Of a stretch of DNA of 64,000 nucleotides, positions 10,366-21,120 are shown piece by piece. The translations under genes and the position numbers were made by a program. The stretch comes from Mixia osmundae IAM 14324 (taxonomy: Eukaryota > Basidiomycota > Mixiomycetes > Mixiales > Mixiaceae), in NCBI RefSeq assembly GCF_000708205.1, contig NW_014575563.1, forward strand, positions 1,047,361-1,111,360, in the 5' to 3' direction. Positions within the stretch are counted from its first letter, which is position 1, and each line of letters begins with the position of its first letter. The notes under the pieces were generated by a model. It was given only the letters and a program-made list of their open reading frames with translations, made no database searches and was not told the DNA's origin.

Positions 10366-11424
10366 ATGACGACCCTGCTCGAGGCAGCGCTCGGCAGCCG
10401 TACAGGCCCACTGTTGCTCGATGGTGGCATGTCCACTACGCTCGAAGACGAGCTAGGCGCGAGCACCGATCACCCTCTCTGGTCGTCTCATTTGCTTTCT
10501 GATGCCAAAGGGCGCCAGCAGATCCAGAAAGTCCATCAGATGTTTCACGATGCCGGTTCAGACATCATACAGACCAATACATACCAGATGGACGAGTCGT
10601 TGTGCGAGGCAAATGGGCTGAGCGCGACAGAGCTCGTCTCGAATGCCATTGCACTTGCACGCTCCGTGAAGGGCTCGCCTCTCGTTGCGCTCTCACTCGG
10701 TCCATACGGTGCATTGACGAGCCCCGGCAGCGAGTACAGTGGTCACTATACTGGCCCCTATGGCCCCTTCGAGTCGTCTCTCCCGGACAGTAGAGTCGAT
10801 CCGAGCTCAACGCTTCCACCAGCTTCAGATGCAGAGTGCTACGAAGATGCATTGACTGATTTTCACACCAAGCGCTTGCGCACCTTCTTGGCGAGCGAAA
10901 AGCCGGATCTGCTTGCCTTTGAGACAGTGCCCCTGCTAACAGAAGTTCGAGCTATCCGACGCGCCGTCAGGCTTTGCCAGACTGAATTGCCTTACTGGAT
11001 CTCATTCGTTCTGCCGGACGGTATCTGTCCGCAATCTACACATCCCACTATTGATGCCAAACGCTGCACACTCGAAGCTCTGACGCTTGCCGCCTTGCAA
11101 GGTGAACAGCCGCCTGTCGCGATTGGCATCAATTGCACCCATCCAAGCCTCATCGCATCCAATGTCATACGTATGGCTCGTACAGTCTCGTCGCATAAGC
11201 TGAGCATACCTTGGCTTGTCTTGTATCCTGATGGCGGCTTGACGTATGATACTGTGACCAAGAGCTGGCACGCGAGAGAAGCTCAGCAAAGTGACAGGAG
11301 TTGGGCAGACGCACTCCTTGACGCTGCTTCCACAGGCGATCGTGCATTTGCTGGCTACATTCTGGGTGGCTGCTGCAAATCGACACCTAGCTACATAGCC
11401 GCGCTCAGAAGCATCTCTGGCTAG
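10366..11424 (+). CDS. Homocysteine S-methyltransferase
   Basis: An intronless 352-residue frame. The ATG at 10366 (MTTLLEAALGS) is chosen because the family begins there; the open frame extends upstream but overlaps the divergent GATA gene. Family marks are LLLDGGMSTTLEDELG near the N-terminus, IIQTNTYQ, IGINCTHPS with the first zinc cysteine, and GGCCKSTPSYI at the C-terminus with the paired zinc cysteines. Enzymes of this class (yeast Mht1/Sam4) move a methyl group from S-methylmethionine or S-adenosylmethionine to homocysteine, making methionine in the cytosol. The three-cysteine zinc site is intact, so the enzyme should be active. Confidence 0.92.
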   Translation: MTTLLEAALGSRTGPLLLDGGMSTTLEDELGASTDHPLWSSHLLSDAKGRQQIQKVHQMFHDAGSDIIQTNTYQMDESLCEANGLSATELVSNAIALARSVKGSPLVALSLGPYGALTSPGSEYSGHYTGPYGPFESSLPDSRVDPSSTLPPASDAECYEDALTDFHTKRLRTFLASEKPDLLAFETVPLLTEVRAIRRAVRLCQTELPYWISFVLPDGICPQSTHPTIDAKRCTLEALTLAALQGEQPPVAIGINCTHPSLIASNVIRMARTVSSHKLSIPWLVLYPDGGLTYDTVTKSWHAREAQQSDRSWADALLDAASTGDRAFAGYILGGCCKSTPSYIAALRSISG

Positions 11425-11680
11425 TGACATCATTCCACGTCGCACACGAGCGGTACTGCGCTGCAAATTCCTGATTTGCTCGTGTCAGATCGGTATGCTG
11501 TCGAAGGCGTACTCCGGGCGGAGCGAACCCAAGCAATCGGCAAGCGTCAATCGATGCTCAAGCTGGACTCAGCGGCGTGCAGGCTGCTGTAACCCAGGCA
11601 AGCACCTCTGGTACGCAAGGAGTACAAGATTGCATCATATGGCTACAGGGCAGGTCTTTGATAGGCGTGCATGCACGTCT

Positions 11681-13124
11681 CTAAGGCTTGTAGTTCGCGT
11701 TGACGCCGAAGCCAATACGCGAATGAGCCGAATCCAGGTGAAGCGTAAAGTATTCCAGCAAACTTGTGCCCAGCAAGAAGCCGCCCGTCTGATCCACACT
11801 TCCGTCAAAGATAGCAAGCGCGTATTTGCTCGGATCCCTTATCCACGCGCCATCAGCTCTGCAGTCGTCCCCGGAAGGACAGGTGCTTACCCACTCTGAG
11901 CCACGTTCACGGCGTCCGGAAGCAGTTGAGCAGACACTGGCAAGGAGAGACTGGCACCGGTAGACAGTCTGAGCTCGAGTGGCTTCATGTGCTTGATGCT
12001 TTCATTGGGAATCACAATGAACCCGGCTTGCAGGTTTGCGCCTGGGATGCTGGCAATATCTGCCCGGACTTGCATCAAATTCTGCTGAGCTCCCGGTGAC
12101 TGCGCTCACAGTTGTTATAGACCGTTGCTGGAAGACTGGTCAGATAGAGCTCTGTATCGATGACCGCCAAATTATCAGAGACAGAAGAATCAGATAAACC
12201 AAGAGCGGGTATGTTGATCCTCGTCGCCCAGTAGGACAGATTGCCAAAGACCAGCTCGGTAGGTGCATACTTGAATTCGCCGTTGATGAGGGATGTATCA
12301 GCAGCTCCAAATGAAAGCACGCCGGTGTCTCTCTGTGTAGTGAGCGTCTTGCGTCTGTTGATCTGTAGCGTCACGCCCGCATTGCGCTTCGAAACGAGTC
12401 CTTGAGAAGCCATTGCCTCTGCGATAGGCTCGATGGTCTGCGAGGCGGGTGCGCCATTAATATCGCCTTTGGACATGGCTCTGAGTGCCAGACCGAGCAT
12501 GCCATCGGGCGTGACGGCAGCGTTGGTGTAGTCGATACCAAAATCGACGCTCGTAGCTGCGAGCATACCCAACTTGAAATCTTTGAGGACAGGACCGTTT
12601 GGCGGCGCCAATGTTACTTGCGAATTGAGCAGCTGACCCTAGATGAGTGCAGCGACGTTTGTATGCGGTGAGACCTACGATACCAGCATAGATCACTCCG
12701 GTGATCCCGTGCTTGTCCGCCCAATGCATACTTGTCTGAGACCCATACTGAGGCTTATAGTCGATCGTCGCAGCACTGGCACCAATGAAGGTGATCGGGA
12801 CAACCTGCACACGATATCAGCATGGTAGTGATCGTCGTCTGGGCAACGCGCAAGATCGATGAGCAATTTCATTGGCACGCCGCCCACTGCAATCTCGACG
12901 TAATCGAAAGTCGACGCATCGCCGAACGCCGTGACGGGAGTCTTGCGGTGTTTGTGTCTTCTGGCAGCATCCGAGTCGCTGTATAGGTCACCTGATTTGG
13001 ACGACGCAGCTTTAGTGGAGGTATGCAGGGACAGCCTGAGATTAGGGCTGGCAGGCTCCGGCCTGGCATTCGCAAGCAGTGCGCAGCACAGGAAAGCTGC
13101 GGTGACTTTGTTGATGGACAGCAT
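11681..13124 (-). pseudogene. Aspartic-protease-like gene, catalytically dead and probably decayed
   Basis: Pepsin-fold sequence runs from the ATG at 13124 (MLSINKVTAAFLCCALLANA, a signal peptide) to a TAG at 11681. Recognizable blocks are VEIAVGGVPMKLLID, VTPDGMLGLALRAMS, AVIDTELYLTSLPATVYN and a C-terminal GGFLLGTSLLEYF. Both catalytic Asp-Thr-Gly triads are altered: the first reads D-L-A, the second D-T-E. Homologous blocks sit in different frames at about 12100 and 11890 with no credible intron between them: removing the gaps would need introns of 20-41 nt with poor donors. At 11890 the alternative frame SEWVSTCPSGDDC looks genuinely protease-like. The simplest reading is a non-catalytic gene that has since picked up several frameshifts; ultra-short introns are the alternative. 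Confidence 0.55.
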
Positions 13125-13688
13125 TGCAATTGCCGAAGAATGTGGAGAGGGAAGTAATCATCTGCGCTATCTTTGTCAGGAGCGTCGCAGCGTAATCTGG
13201 CAATCTAGGTCGCGCGTCGCGGTGTAGCTACATATTGCCGTAACCGGGGAGATGAGTTGCCAGCTGCGATAAGGCACATACACAGCCGAATCAATACAAG
13301 ACAATTTGCATTGGTACTTGAGAAGGGAAGACGAAGAGGGGGATGTAGCCCAAGTATACTGGTGCTCACTCGGATTCAGAGAAACGCGAGAGCTAGAACA
13401 GGGTGATCTTTACTCCAGCCTGAGCATCCCTTGTCTCGGGCTGCAGTGACGTCGACCGCAATTGGCGATCGGACTGTCGCTCGTTCTGTGCTAGGGCCAT
13501 TGCGCCGCAATGCAGACTGGGGTACTTTGACTCGCGCAGCCGCTATTACCGATCGAAACAGTCCCCGACGTGAACGTGCTCTTGCGAGCTGCGTCTAGAC
13601 TGATCGTCGCCAGCACGATGGTTCATGCATATCCACCGTCGTCGAGCCCATGATCAAGCCATGCCATCGTAGCGCGGTGGCGTAAAAC
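13125..13688. other. Gene-free stretch
   Basis: This interval lies between the start of the protease-like gene and the stop of the GNAT-MSS4 gene. It should hold the promoter of the first and the 3' end of the second. I see no further coding frame with family similarity, no tRNA and no repeat. Confidence 0.5.
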
Positions 13689-14768
13689 TTATGCATATCG
13701 TAGGCGGCCTGCAAGGAGTAAGAATTCTTGTGTCGGTCTGCTTGCTGCTTGACCAGCCGCTTCTTGCTCCACTCGCTGCCCGAGATCCTCGCCACCTGTA
13801 TCAATCCAGCCTAGTGGCCCGAGATCGCAATCTGCGCAGATGAGATATTTCGTCGTGCTGCCGGGCGCTGTCTTTGAGAAGCCAATGTTCTCGAACGTGA
13901 GCGCGCTGGGAACGAGCCAGACTTGCTCTGCATCATTACTGACCGCTACATCAGCGGGCAGTGGCGGGATCTGCTCGCTCTTTGAGTGAGTATCGAATGC
14001 AGCGTGACGAGCGCACCTCGTGAGCTCGTCTGGCCGATCGAGCTTCTGATGGCCTCAGAATGAGACATCGGCATTGCGGACGGGGACAAAACAGTGATAG
14101 CGCATTCTTCCCAGCCGCGGTGAGCTCATCGGGGGACAAGCTTGAGAGTAAAACGCCCTCGCTCCTGTCGCGCTTTTTGCCGGCTGTCGATTGTAGAGCA
14201 GCCATGACGCCCGACAAATCTTGTTGCTGCGGCATCTCAAACGTATGAGTCATTTCGAACCATGGCCGGCTGCCGTGTACGACTGCGCTCGGTCCCTTGA
14301 GGATGAAGCCCGCTTGGGCATACAGCGGGATCAACTCGTCATGGGTGATCAACAGAGCAGCCTTTGCCTTCCCTGCGCTTTCTACTCGTTGCAGCAATTC
14401 CTTCAGTAGCCCGACAGCTATGCCTTGACGCCTGTGAGTCTTGCGCACGACGACGCTGTGAATAGCGACAAAGGGAGCCCCTGAGTCGTGTTGGCTCATA
14501 GAGTCGTGCGTGAGCGTCTCTGAGGAGGTCAGTGTACAGCAGACGAAGCCGGAGAGTGTATGTGCGTCATCGTATGCGCCTATGAAGAGCTCTGGGGCAA
14601 GCGCTTGGCGCTGTTTCAGTTTGTCGAGCGTTGCTGCTTCATCTGGCGGAAAACCTGCGAGTCGTTGCTTCAGAGCTGCTCGGCACCACTCCATGAGGAG
14701 CAAGCACCTTCGTGCTCGATAGCCAACGCAGCCTCGACATCGCTGGCTTTGACGAGGTCGAACCGCAT
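13689..14768 (-). CDS. GNAT N-acetyltransferase fused to an MSS4/DSS4 domain
   Basis: Three exons (14768-14708, 14654-14017, 13970-13689) encode 326 residues. The N-terminal two thirds is a GNAT domain of the AANAT/polyamine type: EHEGFPPDEAATLDKL, HSVVVRKTHRRQGIAVGLL with the acetyl-CoA R/Q-x-x-G-x-G/A loop, and LITHDELIPLYAQAGF. The C-terminal third is MSS4/DSS4-like: a first zinc pair in FCPRPQCRCLIL, then LTFENIGFSKTAPG, then YLICADCDLGPLGWID with the second pair, ending FLLLAGRLRYA. MSS4 proteins bind nucleotide-free Rab GTPases as chaperone or weak exchange factors. The intron at 14655-14707 restores EGFPPDEAA, and that at 13971-14016 joins the two MSS4 halves, so both domains lie in one transcript. 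Confidence 0.8.
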
Positions 14769-14896
14769 CGTGGCTCGCTCGAACGCACAAAATCACGATG
14801 ACATCAGTTGCATCGACGCACAATCCAGGTCTGGCAGCCCTCCTCAATCAACCATCGCTCAGAAACTGAAGTTGTGAGACAGACCATGTCCGGCAC

Positions 14897-15322
14897 ATGA
14901 GATTGGCGCTCGATGAGGCCCGCAAATGCACGCCTGTAGCCAAGGCGTTCTGCGTTGGCGCCGTCATCGTAAAGGATGGCGCAGTCATCTCTACGGGCTA
15001 CTCTAGGGAGCTAGAAGGCAACAACACGCACGCAGAGCAATGCGCCATCGATAAGCTGGTCCGAGCCGGTCGGGTCCACGAGACAAAGGACAGTGCTATA
15101 TACACAACCATGGAGCCTTGTTCGACACGTGCTTCTGATCCTGTCTCCTGCACGACAAGATGTCTGCAGGCAGGCTTCTCTCATGTGTACTTAGCAGTCC
15201 ACGAGCCGAGCGATTTCGTCGAGTGTCAGGGCACAGACTTGCTTGTCCAAGAGGGCGTCACAGTGACTGTCGTCGAGGGACTTGCAGATGAGGCCCTGCG
15301 GATAGCAAGAGGAAATGCATAA
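14897..15322 (+). CDS. DRAP deaminase (RIB2 C-terminal-type), riboflavin pathway
   Basis: An intronless 141-residue frame. It follows the deaminase half of yeast Rib2 closely: AFCVGAVIVKDGAVISTGYS, then ELEGNNTHAEQCAIDKL with the zinc histidine and catalytic glutamate (H-A-E), then IYTTMEPCSTRASDPVSC with the second zinc site (P-C-S...C). Enzymes of this type deaminate the pyrimidine intermediate of riboflavin synthesis. In yeast the domain is fused to a pseudouridine synthase; here it stands alone, with no synthase sequence next to it. The gene starts about 130 bp from the divergent GNAT-MSS4 gene. A related cytidine-deaminase role cannot be fully excluded. Confidence 0.82.
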   Translation: MRLALDEARKCTPVAKAFCVGAVIVKDGAVISTGYSRELEGNNTHAEQCAIDKLVRAGRVHETKDSAIYTTMEPCSTRASDPVSCTTRCLQAGFSHVYLAVHEPSDFVECQGTDLLVQEGVTVTVVEGLADEALRIARGNA

Positions 15323-15347
15323 AGGAGCCCGTCAGTCTATGTTATGA

Positions 15348-16698
15348 TCAGCCAACATGCTGTACCAAGATGGCAGGTGAATCAAAGCGTGAATCGCGAT
15401 AGCCTGCTTCGCGCATGGAAGAAGCTGCTGTCGTCGGGCTGAAAGCAGCATCGCGCTCTTCTCTGCCCGCCCGGTCTTGCAGCAGCCTCTGACGCTGCGC
15501 CGACCTTGAGCCTGCTCGCCGCCTTTTGTACAGGGCGGCCATGATGAGCAGTAACGCAAGCCTGTGATGCGTTCAGCTTGCATCGTGGGAACGCATGAGG
15601 AACTGACAATGCTGCTGCGCCGAGAGCGATACCAACGATTGCGCTCGTGGCTACGTGCGCGTGGCTTGCACTGCTGTTTGCTTCGTCCGATGACGTCTTG
15701 CTTGTGCTCGCGGGCGTACTCGTGGGACGAGTAGACGTCGTGAACGAAGCTGCCGAAGTAGCAGCTTGGATGCTCGTGCTGGCAACTTGGGTGCTGCTGA
15801 TCAAACCGTCCGCGATGGGTTCTGTTGTTGTAGCCGAGGTATCATTGATGCTGTTCTGATAGAATGGCAAGCCGAAGAGACTCGATATTGGTCGAGTCTG
15901 CCAGCCTGCTGACTTCATCTGGGGATAAGCATCGATGAAACCCGTGACGCTTTTGTTGGAGAGCTCGTGCTCAAGCATGATCAAGCCTGGCGATTTTGGC
16001 AGAGCGATCCAGGTAGTGAGCTCTGTCGCTAACTCTGATGCAGAGACGGCCGAACTCCAGTCGTCCGTGTCGTGATTCCAGATGACTGTCGTCAGATTGA
16101 AGACATGCCTAGCGATCGCTCGCACGCGATTGTCTGTGTCGCCGTACGGCGGTCGAAAGAGAGCAGGCAATCGACCCGTCATATCAAATATGAGCTGACT
16201 TGTCCAACCCAATTCGCCGAGCAGCTGCATATCGGTCATCGAAGTGCAGTAGGGATGTGACCACGTATGGCTGGCGATCTCGTCCCCGTTAGCCACAGCT
16301 GTCTGGAACAGTGCGCTGTTGTCTATAATTCGAGATCCGATCATGAAGTGTGTCGCTTTCTGCGATTGCGCCGCGAGAAAGGTATAGAGCGCAGATGACG
16401 GCGGCTGAGGTCCATCGTCAAAAGCGATACCTATCATACCATCTGGCGCATCGACAATGTCGTCCGCGGCCAAGCAGCCATTCTGAGTCCATGAACAGAC
16501 GGCCGTTGTTGACCCTGAGCCATCTGCATAAACGGGTGCACCGTTCTCGAGCGTAGTAGGCTCGATATCTGCTGGAATCAAGCCCGAAGCTTTGACGGTA
16601 TTGTAGACATCTATCCAGGCTTGCAAGGGCGTAGGGCCGGATACGTCTGGTGTTGGGTAAGAAGAGGTCGCGCGTCGGAACATGTGCGAGGCGGACAT
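15348..16698 (-). CDS. Membrane-anchored chitin deacetylase (polysaccharide deacetylase)
   Basis: Two exons, 16698-15608 and 15561-15348, 434 residues from the ATG at 16698. The NodB domain shows GIAFDDGPQPPS (catalytic Asp), IASHTWSHPY (zinc histidines), LFRPPYGDTDNRVR, VIWNHDTDDW and LIMLEHELS. These enzymes remove acetyl groups from chitin in the cell wall, making chitosan. After a Ser/Thr-rich stalk comes a membrane helix, IVGIALGAAALLALLLIMAA, then YKRRR and a tail of about 55 residues. The 46-nt intron lies inside this helix in phase 2. The start as modelled has no signal peptide; an upstream exon carrying it is likely but I could not place it. A paralogue lies at 23796-25801. Confidence 0.85.
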
Positions 16699-17234
16699 AG
16701 CCCCACTCGCTTTGTGTCCGTAGAGAGTCGACGGACACTAGACGAGTATGGCGAAGATGAGAAAGCAATAGAAGCAAGCTTGATATGAGATGGGAAAATC
16801 TCTTGGGTCTGTGCGCGTATTCCGTCACAGCGAGCGCAGCCGATGAAGGATAAGCCGACGTGGGCACGATAGAAGTCGCTGCGGCAAGAGGAAGAGGTCA
16901 TAGTGTACTTCAGAAGGCAGCACCGGCCAAGCCGCAGCAGATTCTACATCGCCTGTATGTCAAGAGAGTCTGGCTGCGGCGGGGTGGTGCGGTTGTCGAT
17001 GCCTACCGCATAGGCGCCTGTCACACGGCTCGCTAGATTGCAGAGAATGTTTGCGGACATGTTGTCGAAGGTCTGAGAGGGAGTGAGAGACTGGAGTGGG
17101 TCTGTTGCGCCAATGTAGCGGGCCACAGCTTTAGCCGGGTGTGCGAAGTGCCATGCATGTGCCATCGCGTCGTCGTATCGTCGTCCACCGAAACGGCCGG
17201 AACAGTGACGACTCGCTCGTCGCTCAGCGTCGCC
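16699..17234. other. Gene-poor gap with an antisense ORF at the VPS16 start
   Basis: The gap should contain the promoter and the missing signal-peptide exon of the chitin deacetylase, and the VPS16 promoter. A 99-codon ATG frame runs on the minus strand from 17243 to 16944 and overlaps the VPS16 start codon; its last 70 residues have a balanced composition (for example PLQSLTPSQTFDNMSANILC), but I recognise no family. It is listed here rather than called as a gene. Confidence 0.3.
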
Positions 17235-20200
17235 ATGGAGCATCCACCGCTCAGCTCCGACTGGGAGCTGCTGGGCGAAGCCTACTATCGCAGATCAGAG
17301 GTGTATAGCCTGCAATGGCCCATCAAAGATCTCTCCGACTACATTGTTGCTGGAGCTGCTGCTGGTGGTCCGATAGGCAAGCTCACCCCGTCAGTATGTC
17401 CGCAAGCACTGACGAATAGGTGCAGCCATCATGCGAGATGAGAGCAAGCCCATGCTGCTCGGCAAACATGCGACTGGCAAGCCCAAGATCTCTATCTATA
17501 GCTCATCTGGCGGCTCGATAGAGACTATCATCGTGAGTGGCCCGAGTCTCGGCTTAGCAGGCAGCTGGAACCACTTGATCACCGCAGTGGGAACATACAA
17601 GCAAGCCAATCAAGTTTGGCTTCAACAGAGCAGAGGATCTCGTCGTCATCACCCAAGAGGGACAGTACCGCGTCTACCCCCTGACTTCATCGTCTGCCAG
17701 CAGCTCGCTCGGCTATGCGTCCTACTCGCTTGGAGCAGAAGCATCAGAGACGGGCGTGCTTGATGCACGCATTGCCGAGGACGCTTGCGTCGTACTGCTC
17801 GGTAGTCTCAACTTTATCGAAGTCAAAGACGAGTCTGGTCGCAGCGCGTCGTCAACGAGCGAGGGTAGCCCAATATCAGTCTCACGACTTGCAGAATCAG
17901 GCTCGTCGGTTCTTCTTATCAGATGTAGCGCATCTGATCAAGACATCCGAAAGCAGGCCTGTCGGAAGGACCGCAAGCCTGGACGACTATCCCAGCAGAC
18001 GTCAGTCCAAGACGCCAACTCGAGGTCGTCTTTGCTACGACAGCAGGCGTCAAGATCTTGGATAGCTTAGACTGTCAAGATCAGGTGGGTTGCACGCCAT
18101 CATGACGAGCTATGTTGACCAAAGTGATCAGTCTATGAGGCTAGGCTCTGTACAGGCGATGGCAGCCTCGCCAAACGGCAGCTTCATCGCGCTGGTGGCT
18201 TCATCGCCAGACTTGCCCGGCCGGATCGTGCTCTCGGTACTCTCATCCGACTTCTCGCGCAGCTTGTCAGAGTGCGATCTGGCCACGCAAGGCGTAGCAG
18301 GCGAGCCAGATCAGGTAGCTTGGTGCGGCAGCAACAGCGTTCTGCTCGCATACGGGGAGCTAGTGATCATGGTTGGTCCGTTTGGGGAATCACTCAAGTA
18401 TGTCTGACCTTCGCCAAATGCAGTCAGCAACTAATGGAATCTTCAGGTTCTCGTTTGATAGATCGCCAGTTCTGATCAGCGAACTTGACGGCACGCGCGT
18501 CATATCGGCCACGACCTGCGACTTCATCAGCAAAATCTCAGGTGGCTGTCCACGGTGCAGATCAGTAAAACTTGCTGATGCCTCGACACCCGCGCAGACA
18601 CGACTCTTCAGACCTTTCGACCCGGCTCAGCTGCGCCGTCTGCAATCTTGGTAGATGCCTCCGAGCAATTCGAGAGGAAGAGCCCGCGCTCAGACGAGAT
18701 TATCCGTTCGATACGATCAGATCTGACTAGCGCAGTCGACACTTGTATCGATGCTGCCGGTCGGGAGCTCGATGTCTACTGGCAACGTAAGCTACTCCGC
18801 GCTGCGTCTTATGGCAAGACATATCTCGATCTGTACGATTCGAGCGATTTCGTCGATATGGCTCAGCACCTTCGCGTGCTCAATGCCGTGCGATATTACG
18901 AAATCGGTATACCCATCACTTATGAACAGTTCAAGCGAAGCGACCCCGCACATCTCGTCGCTCGTCTCACCGCACGCTCACATCATCTACTCGCCATGCG
19001 CATCGCCACATTCTTGTCTCTATCAACAGCACCCGTGCTACAACACTGGGCGTCTTCAAAAGTTGCAGCAGCAAAAGGCCGAAACGAAGACGACGAAGTC
19101 ACTGGTCTCATCGTCGATCGTCTGAAAGGGCAAAGCGAGCTGAGTTGTGCCGACGTTGCTCTTACGGCCTGGAAGTCTGGTCAGACGAAGCTAGCAGCCA
19201 AATTACTCGAGCACGAAGTCCGAGCATCGAAACAGGTGCCCCTGCTAATGAGTATGAGAGAAGATGACCTCGCACTCGTCAAGGCCATCGCAAGTGGTGA
19301 CACCGACCTAGGTGCGTACAAGAACTGCAACCCAGCATCTTGCTGAGCGGTCGTTGGGGGTTACAGTCTTCGTAGTCTTTGCGCATCTCAAGAAAGCACA
19401 CTCGCTTGGACAGTTCTTCCGAATCATCGAGAAGAAGCCCGCTGCTGCTGCTCTGCTCCGAGCATGGTGCAAGGACGAAGATATTGAGCTGCTGCGAGAC
19501 TATTACTATCAAGACGATCGTCGCGTTGACGCGGCTTGCCTTGCGTTGCACGAATCAACTCGCATTACCGTGAGTGCCCGTCTCGGTATCAGAGCGCTCT
19601 TCTGATTCCATGTGCTGGTTCCCACAGGATTTTGCAGAAAAGATGGCAAAGGTCAGAAGCGGTTCCAAGTCGTTTGCGGAAGACAAGGAGCGCTCGTTCG
19701 AGACGAGGGTAATTTGCCCACTCTTGTTTGGATCAAGTCTGACAAGCTTGCAGATGACGGAAGATTACTTGCGATTGCTGGCATATCAACAAGCGCTGGA
19801 AAAGGAAGCCGATGACAGAAAGACGTTTCAGGGGCTCAGCATAGATGGCACCATTCGAGCCTGCATACTGTGTAGCTGGCCAAAGAAAGCTGACAAGATC
19901 AAGTCAGAATTTGAAGTGCCTGATATCAGGTACGTTCGAAGCATCTGAGCTTATCTCGAGCTCACTTTGGGACAGGTTCTGGTTTATCAAGATCAAGGCT
20001 TTGATCGAAGCGAGAGACTGGGACAGCCTCGAAGCCTTCTCTCGCAGTAAGCGCAGCCCGATTGGCTACGAGGTCAGCCACACGCTTTTACCAAACAGAA
20101 CGACATCTGACTGTGCTGCAGCCCTTTGTCGAGCTCCTCGTCGCGAGCGGTCACAAACGTCAGGCAGTCACTTTCGTCCAAAGATGCGAGATGAGGAATC

Positions 20201-20407
20201 GGATCGAACTCTACGTGCGCTGCGACGAGTGGTTACGGGCAGGACAAGAATGCAAGGACAGATCGGATCGTGGCCGACTCATGTAAGCATGCCTCATACC
20301 AAGTCTCCTCCCGGCTGACGTGCGTGCGCAGGGATCTGAGGCAAAGGGCGCCCAATGCTACGATTGCGGCTCAGCTGGAGAAGATGCTAGATGAACTCAA
20401 CAGCTGA
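17235..20407 (+). CDS. VPS16: VPS16, core subunit of HOPS/CORVET tethers
   Basis: A multi-exon gene of about ten short introns. The N-terminus SSDWELLGEAYYRRSEVYSL and the joined block GGPIAIMRDESKP start the beta-propeller; EDLVVITQEGQYRVYPL follows. The C-terminal helical half is clear: AVRYYEIGIPITYEQFKRSD, HLLAMRIATFLSLS, AWKSGQTKLAAKLLEHE, EKKPAAAALLRAW, FIKIKALIEARDWDSLEAFS and a final QLEKMLDELNS. VPS16 is part of the shared core that tethers and fuses endosomes and vacuoles. Intron 1 (17377-17425) needs a GC donor (AG/GCAAGC) to give GGPIAIMRD. The exon path between about 17840 and 17960 is uncertain. The stop converges on RPB10, 36 bp away. Confidence 0.9.
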
Positions 20408-20443
20408 TACAATGATACATGCACACCCCCCATTATCGTCTGC

Positions 20444-20923
20444 TTACTTCTTACTCCGCGTGTACGCTGGGAAAACAAGGGTCAGAGAACAGGCGCTCTT
20501 AATTGCGCGTAGCCTACGATTGTAATGTAGCAACCTGCAGCCGGATGCATGCTTTAGACAGTCTGTATGTCTGAATGCTGAGCACTCACTTCTCGATGAG
20601 GTCGACATGCGTCAGAACCATCCGTCGGCAGCAGTACCTCCTCAGTCCGAGCGTACTCAACGCCTCACTGTCGTCTCTGATGAGCCCTCCTTCGCACAAA
20701 GAGCAGTTCATCGGATGACTTGCTTTTCGGTTGCTCCGCCCTCGAGCAACGCCAGGTAGGCAATGTGCTTGTCGCCCGTCTGTGCAGCTCGGGTCAGCAA
20801 GAATGTGAGCTGAGACGAGATCGACTGACGACTTTGCCGCAGGTGAAGCAGCGCACGGGGATGATCTGCGAGAGCCGGCTTCAGTTCCCGGACTGACTCT
20901 ACAGGCAGTCCTGAGCTCACCAT
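20444..20923 (-). CDS. RPB10: RPB10, shared RNA polymerase subunit ABC10-beta
   Basis: Six exons: 20923-20921, 20865-20830, 20779-20724, 20667-20590, 20534-20518 and 20466-20444. The total is 213 nt, coding 70 residues, the same length as yeast Rpb10. The product begins [13 protein letters not shown], contains [14 protein letters not shown] and [20 protein letters not shown], and ends KLLHYNPYTRSKK; the CFTC and YCC cysteines form the zinc site. The subunit is common to RNA polymerases I, II and III. Exon 1 is the ATG alone, followed at once by GTGAGC. Intron 3 (20668-20723) has a GC donor, AA/GCAAGT. Its acceptor could also be 6-7 nt earlier, adding three residues. All other introns are GT-AG. 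Confidence 0.9.
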
Positions 20924-21120
20924 GCCGCTCGGCGAGAGTAGGCTTCGTCTGGCGCTGGCGCTGGGCTTTTTCAAAATTCGCGCCTGTTGCCCAAGGCTAG
21001 AGCCATTGGGCGGCTTATACACCAGCTCAGTGCCTATATAGACCATGCCCCGATAGCCTAGATCGTAAGCTCATCATCACTTCTAGCGAGGCTGTCAGTC
21101 TCACAGTGTCACAGCAGAAA

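Noticed and set aside
13951-14847. 298-codon minus-strand ORF as one unspliced acetyltransferase
   Set aside because: The first 60 residues are out of frame intron and leader, and the last 40 run into an intron; the spliced GNAT-MSS4 model restores conserved residues at both ends.
16944-17243. 99-codon minus-strand ORF as a gene
   Set aside because: It overlaps the VPS16 start, has no recognised family and no supported splice sites; kept only as a note in the gap entry.
20708-21046. 112-codon minus-strand ORF as a gene
   Set aside because: It is RPB10 introns and exons read through; splicing gives a conserved 70-residue protein.
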